Assembly (NCBI GenBank): GCA_964460345.1
Contig: CAYWRO010000124.1
Span: 1 to 6,972 of the forward strand
Direction of reading: 5' to 3'
Length of the DNA: 6,972 nucleotides
Origin: CAYWRO01 sp964460345
Lineage (GTDB): Bacteria > Planctomycetota > Phycisphaerae > Phycisphaerales > UBA1924
Shown one piece after another: positions 1-5,304 of this stretch. A program made the position numbers and the translations under genes. Positions within the stretch are counted from its first letter, which is position 1, and each line of letters opens with the position of its first letter. The notes under the pieces were generated by a model. The model saw only the letters and a list, made by a program, of their open reading frames with translations, had not been told where the DNA came from and did not search any database.

Positions 1-792
1 GAGCGGCTGGTGCACTGCCACTCGTACCGGCAGGATGAGATTTTGATGTTGTGCCGCGTCGCGGGGGATTTCGGGTTCCGGATCGGGACGTTCCAGCACA
101 TCCTGGAGGGGTACAAGGTGGCGGGCGCGATCCGGGAGAACGCGATCGGGGCGTCGAGTTTCAGCGATTGGTGGGCGTACAAGGTGGAGGTGCAGGATGC
201 GATTCCGTTCAACGGGGCGATCATGCACGACGTCGGCGTGAACGTGTCGTTCAACTCGGATTCGGACGAACTGGCGCGGCGGCTCAACTCGGAGGCGGGC
301 AAGGCGATCAAGTACGGCGACCTGCCGCCGGAAGAGGCGCTGAAGTTCGTGACGCTGAATCCGGCGATTCAGATGGGGATCGATGACCGGGTGGGTTCGC
401 TGGAGCCGGGGAAGGATGCGGACTTCGTGATCTGGAGCGGGAATCCGCTCTCAAGCATGACGCGGGCGGAGGCGACGTGGGTGGATGGGCGCGAGTACTT
501 CTCGCTGGAGCAGGACCGGGCGCACCGGGAGAAGATCGCGGCGGAGCGGGCGCGGATCATCCAGAAGATTCTCGGCGCGAAGAAGGGGGGGCAGGAAGAG
601 GCGGACGATGAGCCGGCGCTGACGCCGGCGCCGGAGGACCGGCCCATCGTTGACACGCCGCCGGAGCATTGGATTGTGCGGCAGCAGCGGGACGCGGTGC
701 GGGAGCACTTCATGGAGCTGCTGCGGCGCGGGCACACGCTGGAGAGCGCGGTGTGCGGTGACTGCGGGTGCACGCTGGAGATGATGCGGTGA
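1..792 (+). CDS. Amidohydrolase family protein, 5'-truncated by window edge
   Basis: This is the C-terminal 263 residues of a metal-dependent amidohydrolase (imidazolonepropionase/prolidase-like branch of the TIM-barrel superfamily). The reading frame is open from base 1, so the true start lies upstream, and the GTG at 10 is only an internal valine. Counting from the first codon, the visible motifs are HCHSYRQDEI (His at 5 and 7; barrel strand 5 metal ligand), FQHILEGYK (His33; strand 6) and FNSDSDE (Asp87; strand 8 catalytic Asp), followed by the usual closing region DDRVGSLEPGKDADFVIWSGNP. All expected late-barrel catalytic positions are therefore present; the first HxH and the lysine are off-window. 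The tail is unusual: an acidic, proline-rich linker (about 195-220), then a short helix-like segment ending in CGDCGC. The substrate is unknown. It lies 191 bp upstream of a second amidohydrolase-like gene on the same strand and is probably its active partner. Confidence 0.9.
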   Translation, partial: ERLVHCHSYRQDEILMLCRVAGDFGFRIGTFQHILEGYKVAGAIRENAIGASSFSDWWAYKVEVQDAIPFNGAIMHDVGVNVSFNSDSDELARRLNSEAGKAIKYGDLPPEEALKFVTLNPAIQMGIDDRVGSLEPGKDADFVIWSGNPLSSMTRAEATWVDGREYFSLEQDRAHREKIAAERARIIQKILGAKKGGQEEADDEPALTPAPEDRPIVDTPPEHWIVRQQRDAVREHFMELLRRGHTLESAVCGDCGCTLEMMR

Positions 793-803
793 GGGGGAGA
801 TAT

Positions 804-834
804 TCACCGCGGAGAGCGCGGAGGGCGCGGAGCG
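804..834 (+). repeat. GC-rich dispersed-type repeat, left inverted copy
   Basis: This 31-bp sequence starts tcaccgcggag and has an internal period of about 9 (…gcggag…gcggag…). Its reverse complement recurs at 1039-1069 with 27 of 31 positions identical. It begins 12 bp after the stop codon of the upstream amidohydrolase. The 'caccgcggagagcgcggag' type of word resembles repeats I associate with planctomycete and other environmental genomes. The dispersed status is inferred, because only this pair can be seen here. Confidence 0.7.
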
Positions 835-973
835 GGGGTTGTGATCCGGCGGCGCCGGCCTCAATTGGAACGATGCAAGGGAATGGAACGAAGAGAAGAT
901 GAATTGTGTTCGATTCTGGCGCATCAAGCAGGTCTTTTTGCGAGAGTCTCGCGCGGTGCGCATTCGCGGCGAG

Positions 974-978
974 AAGGA
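974..978 (+). promoter_or_regulatory. Shine-Dalgarno site fixing the start at 984
   Basis: AAGGA lies 5 nt upstream of ATG 984. This supports 984 rather than the in-frame GTG at 906 as the start of the exported amidohydrolase-like gene. It also places the signal peptide's positive and hydrophobic stretches near the N-terminus. Confidence 0.6.
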
Positions 979-983
979 AACCA

Positions 984-2465
984 ATGAATACTCAAACTGA
1001 CGTTTCGATCACGCCGAGAGGTTCCGAGCGTTGCAAACCGCTCCGCGCTCTCCGCGTGCTCCGCGGTGCACTTCTCTTTTCCTTGCTCGCCGCGGCGCCC
1101 GCGGCGGGGCAGGATCTGACGGTGACTGCGCCGCCGCAGTCGCAGCCGATTGCGCTGATCAATGCGACGATTCATCCGGTGAGTTCTGAGGTGATCGAGC
1201 GCGGGTACGTGCTCTTTGACGAGGGGCGCATTGTTGAAGTCGCGGCGGGCGAGCCGGACGCGGCCGCGCTGCGGGCCGATGCGCTGCTGATCGAGTGTGG
1301 CGGGCGGCACGTGTACCCGGGGATGATCGCGGTGAACTCGCAGCTCGGTCTGACGGAGATCGGGTCGGTGCGCTCGACGCATGACTTTGCCGAACTGGGA
1401 GATGTGACGCCGGAGGTGCGGGCGGCGGTGGCGGTGAACCCGGACTCGACGCTGCTGCCGGTGACGCGGTCGAACGGCGTGCTGCTGGCGGGGGTCTTTC
1501 CTTCGGGCGGTGTTGTGCGCGGGCGCGCGAGCGTGATCCAGCTCGAGGGGTGGACGTGGGAGGAGATGACGATCGAGGACAGCGCGGGGCTGGTGGTGGC
1601 GTGGCCGTACTCGCGTGTGATCAACGCGTGGTGGATGAACCAGTCGGAGGAGGAGCAGCGGCGCCGCATCCGTGAGAACACGGCGCTGATCCGCAACACG
1701 TTTGCGTCGGCGCGGGCGTACTTCGCGGCGAAGGCGGCGGATGCGAGCGTGCCGACGGACCTGCGGTACGAGGCGATGCGGGAGTTTGTGCCGGGCGGGT
1801 TGATGAAGGAGGAGGCGCCGGCGGTGGCCGGGGGCGGGGCTGGTGGAGATGAGGAGGGCGAGAATCACGGCTCGGAGAGCCGTGCCACCTTGAAGCCGGT
1901 ATTCATTCTGGCGAACGATTACGAGCAGATCAACGCCGCGGCGGCGTTCATCGCGGAGCACGGGCTGCGCGGGGTGATCGTCGGCGGGCGCGATGCGCAC
2001 CTGTGCACGGACCTGCTCAAGCGCCACGACATCGCCGTCGTGATCGACAATGTGTACCTGTTCCCAAGGCGGGACGATCAGCCATACAACCAGATGTACG
2101 CACTGCCGGCGGCGCTGGAAGAGGCGGGCGTGCACTGGTGCATGGCCAGCGGCGACCCGGATGCGAACGAGCGGAACCTGCCGTACGCCGCGGCGATGGC
2201 GGTGGCACACGGGCTGGAGGTGGAGGCGGCGCTGCGCGGGATCACGCTCTCGACGGCGGAGATTCTCGGGGTGGAGGACCGCGTGGGGTCACTCGAAGCG
2301 GGGAAGGACGCGACGCTGATTGTGACGACGGGGAACCCGATGGAGTTCACGACGCAGATCTCGCACGCGTTCGTGCAGGGACGGCGGATCGACCTGTCGA
2401 ACAAGCAGACGGAGTTGAACGAGAAGTATCGGGAGAAGTACCGGCAGATGGGGGAGGGGGACTAA
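984..2465 (+). CDS. Exported amidohydrolase-like protein lacking metal ligands (probable pseudoenzyme partner)
   Basis: The protein has 493 residues. The N-terminus is a signal peptide: a basic stretch (about 12-27), a hydrophobic core GALLFSLLAAAPAAG (28-42) and a plausible signal peptidase I cleavage after APA (38-40). The amidohydrolase frame is clear: an N-terminal β-sandwich (about 56-110), VYPGMI leading into the barrel, and the C-terminal EDRVGSLEAGKDATLIVTTGNP (431-452). The expected HxH after PG(L/M)I is N118-S119-Q120. The strand-5 and strand-6 positions read FILANDYEQI (307-316) and VGGRDAHL (333-340), without the histidines seen in the upstream gene. Only an Asp in ASGDPDANERNLP (D391) looks retained. 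Such ligand-poor proteins are known to me as the second member of tandem secreted amidohydrolase pairs, so a structural or heteromeric role with the upstream protein is inferred. Two repeats are embedded in the reading frame (see 1039-1069 and 1866-1890). The linker at 278-304 is low-complexity. Confidence 0.9.
   Translation: MNTQTDVSITPRGSERCKPLRALRVLRGALLFSLLAAAPAAGQDLTVTAPPQSQPIALINATIHPVSSEVIERGYVLFDEGRIVEVAAGEPDAAALRADALLIECGGRHVYPGMIAVNSQLGLTEIGSVRSTHDFAELGDVTPEVRAAVAVNPDSTLLPVTRSNGVLLAGVFPSGGVVRGRASVIQLEGWTWEEMTIEDSAGLVVAWPYSRVINAWWMNQSEEEQRRRIRENTALIRNTFASARAYFAAKAADASVPTDLRYEAMREFVPGGLMKEEAPAVAGGGAGGDEEGENHGSESRATLKPVFILANDYEQINAAAAFIAEHGLRGVIVGGRDAHLCTDLLKRHDIAVVIDNVYLFPRRDDQPYNQMYALPAALEEAGVHWCMASGDPDANERNLPYAAAMAVAHGLEVEAALRGITLSTAEILGVEDRVGSLEAGKDATLIVTTGNPMEFTTQISHAFVQGRRIDLSNKQTELNEKYREKYRQMGEGD
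1039..1069 (-). repeat. GC-rich dispersed-type repeat, right inverted copy, inside the signal-peptide codons
   Basis: The reverse complement of this 31-bp segment matches 804-834 at 27 of 31 positions. It lies inside the coding region and supplies codons for about residues 19-29 (PLRALRVLRGA), the basic-to-hydrophobic transition of the signal peptide. Together with 804-834 it makes an inverted pair enclosing the intergenic leader, the Shine-Dalgarno site and the start codon of the gene. Confidence 0.7.
1866..1890 (+). repeat. In-frame palindromic element in the amidohydrolase-like gene
   Basis: The core is cacggctc-gga-gagccgtg (1866-1884), a perfect 8-bp stem with a 3-nt loop, followed by ccacct. 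It encodes roughly HGSESRAT (295-302), in a Gly/Glu-rich linker between two barrel segments. The stem, loop and GTGC(C/T)AC tail match the layout of the palindromes at 3441-3538, which suggests one repeat class that entered the gene without breaking its frame. Confidence 0.6.
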
Positions 2466-2523
2466 AGTCGCTGGCTCTGCCGCCATTGATGAACCCGGCT
2501 GCGTTGGTCGAGGAGTTGTCGTC

Positions 2524-2751
2524 ATGAGCGCAATTATGAATCCGGCCGAACTCCGTCGCCGGGGATTTGAGATCCTGGTTCGTGAACTGGGATTCATCGA
2601 TGCGGTGCGGTTTCTGCACCAGTACGAGCTGGGCACAGGGGACTACACGCGCGATCGCGACCAGATGCTTCCTGCGATGAGCGACGACGAGTTAATCCGT
2701 GAAGCGGACGAGATGGCTCGTCGCCTCAACGCTCGTCATGCACCCGAATGA
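2524..2751 (+). CDS. Small conserved-type hypothetical protein (75 aa)
   Basis: The product is an unnamed small soluble protein with no signal peptide, no transmembrane segment and no cysteine. It is helix-rich and charged. The stretch LVRELGFIDAVRFLHQYELG followed by GDYTRDR (about residues 18-44) resembles a family of 70-80-residue bacterial hypothetical proteins that share a 'DAxRFLxQ(F/Y)ExGxGDYTxxR' signature. I recall this family but cannot name a function, and a link to toxin-antitoxin modules is only a possibility. The C-terminus (SDDELIREADEMARRL) is a predicted amphipathic helix. Start 2524 is preceded by GAGGAG (2510-2515) with 8 nt spacing. An ATG four codons later (2536; MNPAELRRRG) is an alternative start. 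It follows the amidohydrolase-like gene by 58 bp on the same strand and may be read from the same transcript. Confidence 0.75.
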   Translation: MSAIMNPAELRRRGFEILVRELGFIDAVRFLHQYELGTGDYTRDRDQMLPAMSDDELIREADEMARRLNARHAPE

Positions 2752-2842
2752 GGGGTGTGTGCAGGTGTCCGCCGGCTCGACGGCCGCATAAGTGCGAGCC
2801 CTGATGGGAACTTATTCCACCCAAGTTTTGCGCAGGTGGCGG

Positions 2843-2848
2843 TATGCT
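2843..2848 (+). promoter_or_regulatory. Possible -10 box (TATGCT) upstream of the 162-aa gene
   Basis: TATGCT sits in the context GGTATGCTCTCTG (2841-2853). The near-identical GGTATGCTGTCCG (5199-5211) precedes the PhoH-type gene, so the two match at 11 of 13 positions. No convincing -35 box is visible 16-18 bp upstream. It lies 94 bp before ATG 2937, in the 185-bp spacer after the small gene. The call rests on recurrence of the motif and its placement, not on a full promoter consensus. Confidence 0.3.
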
Positions 2849-2924
2849 CTCTGTGTGGCGGCCGTTCGCGCCGCTGGAGACAGGGCGGCTCTTGCTGAGC
2901 GATGAGGCGTATGGGCGCGCCTTC

Positions 2925-2931
2925 AAGGAGG
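2925..2931 (+). promoter_or_regulatory. Strong Shine-Dalgarno site fixing the start at 2937
   Basis: AAGGAGG lies 5 nt before ATG 2937. It is the best ribosome-binding match in the window and argues against the in-frame ATG at 2844, which overlaps the TATGCT motif and would add 31 residues. Confidence 0.7.
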
Positions 2932-2936
2932 GTTGC

Positions 2937-3425
2937 ATGCCGACCGATGTGAAGACGAGGGCGATTGTGGCCCTGACGAAGCGCGTGAACGCTACCGGGC
3001 GCGACCTGGACGCGGCGAGGCTTCTGGCCAGGTGCACCCTGAAGATTCGAGCGGTGGAGTCGCGCGGTTTGTGGGGCGCGGTTGGCAATCCCGCCGCGGA
3101 TGTGACGGTGCATGCCGACCACGAGACGCTGATCGAGGCGCGTCGGACGGGCGCGGTGGAGCGCATCCGCCGCGCGGTGCGCGATGCGCTGTCGGACACG
3201 CCGCTTCATCGGATTCAGTGGGTCGAGGCCGCCGCGGCGCAGCGGCCGGGCAAGGTTGCGGCGCCCGCCCGCAAGGCGGCGGGTCGTGGGGCGACGGCGC
3301 GGTCTCGCAGCGAGCGTCCGGCTGCGCCGGCGCGGGCGGGGCAGGGAACTGCGATTGTGCCGCCGCCTCCCCCGAGCGGGGGAACGCCGATCATGCCGCC
3401 GGCGGCGGTGGGGCGGAAGGCTTAG
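2937..3425 (+). CDS. Hypothetical protein with basic Pro/Ala-rich tail (162 aa)
   Basis: I do not recognise this family. Residues 1-95 look like a compact α/β domain: an early helix (KTRAIVALTKRVNATG), then DAARLLARCTLKIRAVESRGLWGAVGN, a short strand-like TVHADHETLIEARRTGA, and a helix VERIRRAVRDALSD leading to HRIQWVEAA. From about residue 100 onward the sequence is low-complexity and disordered: rich in Ala, Arg, Lys and Gly, then a proline run (PPPPPSGG), ending in GRKA. The tail's positive charge would allow nucleic-acid or membrane-surface binding, but nothing in the sequence demonstrates this. There is no signal peptide or membrane segment. It has its own strong ribosome-binding site and a possible promoter 94 bp upstream, so it may be transcribed separately from the small gene before it. 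A palindrome array begins 16 bp after its stop. Confidence 0.7.
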   Translation: MPTDVKTRAIVALTKRVNATGRDLDAARLLARCTLKIRAVESRGLWGAVGNPAADVTVHADHETLIEARRTGAVERIRRAVRDALSDTPLHRIQWVEAAAAQRPGKVAAPARKAAGRGATARSRSERPAAPARAGQGTAIVPPPPPSGGTPIMPPAAVGRKA

Positions 3426-3440
3426 AGAACAGGTGTGCGT

Positions 3441-3538
3441 CACAGGCCAGAGGCCTGGGCTACGGCATGTGTCTCACAGGCAAGAGGCCTGTGCTACGGT
3501 GTGTGTGTCACATCACAGGCCAGAGGCCTGTGCTACGG
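3441..3538 (+). repeat. Array of three palindromic repeats
   Basis: Three 25-bp units lie at 3441-3465, 3475-3499 and 3514-3538. Unit 3 has the perfect hairpin cacaggcc-aga-ggcctgtg followed by CTACGG. Units 1 and 2 each differ from unit 3 at one position: unit 1 has T to G in the right arm and unit 2 has C to A beside the loop. The spacers are 9 and 14 bp and GT-rich (tgtgtct; tgtgtgtgtca), so the array looks like tandem growth of one longer unit. It fills most of the 129-bp gap between the 162-aa gene and the lipid kinase gene. As RNA the units would form successive hairpins that could limit read-through or protect 3' ends, in the manner of REP elements; this role is inferred. Confidence 0.85.
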
Positions 3539-3554
3539 GTCACTACGATGGTCG

Positions 3555-4598
3555 ATGCCCGCGGCGGTGATCGGCACATCGTCCTGCGAATCGCGACCGG
3601 CGTCGCCGATCCGGTCGGTGCTGCTGATTGTGAACCCCCGGTCGGGGCGAGGTCGCGCGGGGCGGATGGCGGGGGAGTTGGTTGAGGCATTGCGGGGAGC
3701 GGGGCTGGCCGTGCAGCGGGTGGACCTGGGAACGCCGGAGGCGGCGCGGCTGGTGGCGGCGGGCGCGGATGTGGAGGAGAGCGGCGCCGGCGTTGCAGCG
3801 CTCGGAGAGGGGGGGAGCGTCGCGGCCGTGGTTGTCGGGGGGGACGGTACGGTCCATTCGTGCGCGGGGCTGCTGGCGCGGGCGGGGATCGCGGTGTACC
3901 ACGTGCCGACGGGGACGGAGAACCTGTTTGCGCGCCAGTTCGGGATGCGTGCCGCGGCGGGGGCGGTGGTGGAGGCGCTGCGGCGGGGGCGGACGATGGC
4001 GGTGGATGTCGGAGAGTGCGCGGCGGCCGATTCTGTGAGATCGGAGTCGGAGGATGGCGGTGGGGCGCGCGATGCTGCTCCGCCGCGGGCGTTTCTGGTG
4101 GTGGGGAGTGTCGGGTTTGATGCGGGTGTGATTCACCGGCTGGCGGCGGCGCGGCGCGGGGCGATCAGCCACTGGTCGTATGTGGGGCCGATTGCGCGGG
4201 AGTTGATGCAGCACCGCGCGCCGGTGTTCTCGATCGATGTGGACGGTCGGCGCGTGGTGGAGGGTGTGCGCGGGGTGGCGATCGTGGCGAACTGTCGTCA
4301 GTATGCGATGCGGATTGATCCGGCGGCTCGCGCGGAGATGAACGATGGCGTGCTGGACCTGGTCTTCTTTCCGGCGCGGTGGTTGATGAGCGTGAGTGCG
4401 TGGGCGGTGCTGGCGCGACTGCGGCTGCATCATCGGCGGTCGGCCCTGGTGACGGCGCGCGGGCGGGAGATTCACGTGAAGGCGACGGGCGGGAGGGCCG
4501 TTCTGCAACTGGATGGTGAGGCGGTGGGTCGCGCGGATGCGACGGAGGGAGCGTGGAGGTTTACGATCCGGCCGAGCGCGCTGCAGGTGCTGGCGTGA
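3555..4598 (+). CDS. Diacylglycerol kinase family lipid kinase
   Basis: This 347-residue protein belongs to the DAGK catalytic-domain family (DgkB/YegS/sphingosine-kinase-like), which transfers phosphate from ATP to the hydroxyl of a lipid at the inner face of the membrane. Visible motifs in order are VNPRSGRGRAG (26-36), the nucleotide loop GGDGT (95-99), PTGTENLFAR (118-127), GSVGFDAG (184-191), EMNDGVLDLVFF (261-272) and QLDGE (318-322). Length and order fit the family. A low-complexity linker (about 156-177) interrupts the domain. The usual (L/I)NE after GGDGT is replaced by VHS. Start 3555 is chosen because extending to the GTG at 3435 would translate the palindrome array. No good Shine-Dalgarno site precedes 3555, so the exact start is uncertain. 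The DUF456 gene follows 43 bp downstream and may be co-transcribed. The lipid substrate cannot be told from the sequence. Confidence 0.88.
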   Translation: MPAAVIGTSSCESRPASPIRSVLLIVNPRSGRGRAGRMAGELVEALRGAGLAVQRVDLGTPEAARLVAAGADVEESGAGVAALGEGGSVAAVVVGGDGTVHSCAGLLARAGIAVYHVPTGTENLFARQFGMRAAAGAVVEALRRGRTMAVDVGECAAADSVRSESEDGGGARDAAPPRAFLVVGSVGFDAGVIHRLAAARRGAISHWSYVGPIARELMQHRAPVFSIDVDGRRVVEGVRGVAIVANCRQYAMRIDPAARAEMNDGVLDLVFFPARWLMSVSAWAVLARLRLHHRRSALVTARGREIHVKATGGRAVLQLDGEAVGRADATEGAWRFTIRPSALQVLA

Positions 4599-4627
4599 AA
4601 CTGCGGTGGCGCGATGCCAACAATGTG

Positions 4628-4641
4628 AACGGTTAACCGTT
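4628..4641 (+). promoter_or_regulatory. Perfect 14-bp palindrome abutting a start codon
   Basis: aacggttaaccgtt is its own reverse complement and ends one base before ATG 4642. No Shine-Dalgarno site is visible there. It could be a protein-binding operator or simply chance. A 14-bp perfect dyad with an AT centre stands out against the surrounding GC-rich sequence. Confidence 0.4.
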
Positions 4642-5154
4642 ATGGATCTACTTGCCGCGTTCATCATCCTGATTTCCGGGCTCGTCGGCGTGGTGCTGAC
4701 GCTTGTGACGGCGCCGGGGAGCGTGTGGCTGCCGATTGTCGTGGCGCTGCTGTGCTGGTGGTGGCGCGGTGACGGCGTGTATGACTCGTGGTGGCCGGTG
4801 GGGATCGCGGTTGTGGTGGGGTTGCTGGCGGAACTGGCTGAGTTTCTGGCCTCGGCGGTGGGCGCCGCCAAGGCGGGGGGAACGAAGCGTGGGGCGGCGG
4901 TGAGCATTGTGGGCGGGCTCATCGGCGCCATCGTGGGGACGCCGTTCTTTCCGCCGATCGGGACAATCGTGGGGGGCGCGCTCGGGGCGGGGGCCGGCGC
5001 GCTGCTTGGCGAGGCGTATGACGGGCGAATGGGTTGGAGGGATTCGGCCAAGGTTGCCGGGGGCGCGGCGGTGGGACGGCTGGTGGCGACGGTGGTGAAG
5101 ACCGGGCTGGCGCTGGTGGTAGCCCTGGTGCTGGCGATCCCTGCGTTTGTGTGA
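4642..5154 (+). CDS. DUF456 family membrane protein
   Basis: This is a 170-residue integral membrane protein of the DUF456 (YqgC-like) family, whose function is unknown. Residues 3-22 form the first membrane helix. They are followed by TAPGSVWLPIVVALLCWWW (23-41), which fits the family's conserved PGxWLP region. A third helix spans about 51-71. The family signature AAKAGGTKRGAAVSIVGGLIGAIVGTPFF (75-103) leads into a glycine-rich segment (GTIVGGALGAGAGALLGE, 107-124). A last helix spans about 148-168. Length matches the family (around 160-170). Start 4642 is preferred over the in-frame 4513, because the extra residues would be an Arg-rich read-through of the kinase gene in another frame. A perfect palindrome abuts the start codon in place of an evident ribosome-binding site. 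The upstream lipid kinase gene ends 43 bp earlier, so the two may be co-expressed membrane proteins. Confidence 0.88.
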   Translation: MDLLAAFIILISGLVGVVLTLVTAPGSVWLPIVVALLCWWWRGDGVYDSWWPVGIAVVVGLLAELAEFLASAVGAAKAGGTKRGAAVSIVGGLIGAIVGTPFFPPIGTIVGGALGAGAGALLGEAYDGRMGWRDSAKVAGGAAVGRLVATVVKTGLALVVALVLAIPAFV

Positions 5155-5200
5155 ACAAAATCACAACAGAACGCGTACCCCGAGGGTCATGCCCCTGTGG

Positions 5201-5206
5201 TATGCT
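5201..5206 (+). promoter_or_regulatory. Possible -10 box (TATGCT) upstream of the PhoH gene
   Basis: TATGCT lies in GGTATGCTGTCCG, matching the 2841-2853 context at 11 of 13 positions. It lies 122 bp before ATG 5323, and an AT-richer stretch (5155-5172) precedes it. No clear -35 box is seen. If it is real, the transcript would carry a leader of about 110 nt containing the hairpins at 5225-5244 and 5260-5276. Confidence 0.3.
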
Positions 5207-5224
5207 GTCCGATGAGAGTTCGGT

Positions 5225-5244
5225 AGGCGTGCTGGAGCACGCCT
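5225..5244 (+). repeat. Palindrome in the PhoH leader (first)
   Basis: aggcgtgct-gg-agcacgcct forms a perfect 9-bp stem with a minimal loop; in RNA the innermost pair would open to give 8 bp and 4 nt. The tight-loop design resembles the other palindromes in the window, so it may be a member of a dispersed palindrome class and not a gene-specific regulator. It lies 78 bp before the start codon and shortly after the possible -10 box. Confidence 0.55.
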
Positions 5245-5246
5245 GA

Positions 5247-5297
5247 CCGCCGCGGTTTGGGGCTGCCTTGCAGCCCGGAGGATTTGGGGGGCGGCGG
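5247..5297 (+). promoter_or_regulatory. Predicted structured leader: nested stems before PhoH
   Basis: gggctgc-ctt-gcagccc (5260-5276) is a perfect 7-bp hairpin with a 3-nt loop. It is enclosed by ccgccgc (5247-5253) pairing with gcggcgg (5291-5297). The outer stem ends 7 nt before the AAGGAG site (5305-5310), so it could influence translation. No known riboswitch class is recognised, and the structure was judged by eye without energy calculation. Confidence 0.4.
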
Positions 5298-5304
5298 GGC
5301 AGAC

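Noticed and set aside
906..983. Earlier GTG start for the exported amidohydrolase-like gene
   Set aside because: ATG 984 has a well-placed AAGGA site and positions the signal peptide near the N-terminus, whereas 906 has no comparable site.
924..2210. Antisense open frame opposite the exported amidohydrolase-like gene
   Set aside because: It includes a TAEHAESAER-like stretch that is simply the reverse reading of the GC-rich repeat, and the rest is Arg/His-rich without a domain.
2774..2800. Terminator after the small gene
   Set aside because: ggctcg pairs with cgagcc, but the stem is only 6 bp with a 15-nt loop and no T-run follows.
2844..2936. Earlier ATG start for the 162-aa protein
   Set aside because: It overlaps the putative TATGCT box, and a strong AAGGAGG site points to 2937.
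3441..3538. Possible CRISPR array
   Set aside because: Only three 25-bp palindromic units, with short GT-rich spacers of 9 and 14 bp that resemble each other. CRISPR spacers are longer and unique, and no cas gene is present.
3435..3554. N-terminal extension of the lipid kinase from GTG 3435
   Set aside because: The extension translates the palindrome array into a Cys/Arg/Gly-rich stretch unlike the family, and conserved homology begins only around residue 20 of the 3555 start.
4513..4641. Earlier start for the DUF456 protein
   Set aside because: The added residues are an Arg-rich out-of-frame reading of the kinase gene and would precede the first membrane helix with non-family sequence.
3543..5051. 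Long antisense open frame (about 500 codons)
   Set aside because: Its product is Arg/Pro/His-rich with no recognisable domain, and it lies opposite well-supported lipid kinase and DUF456 genes; this is a GC-bias shadow.
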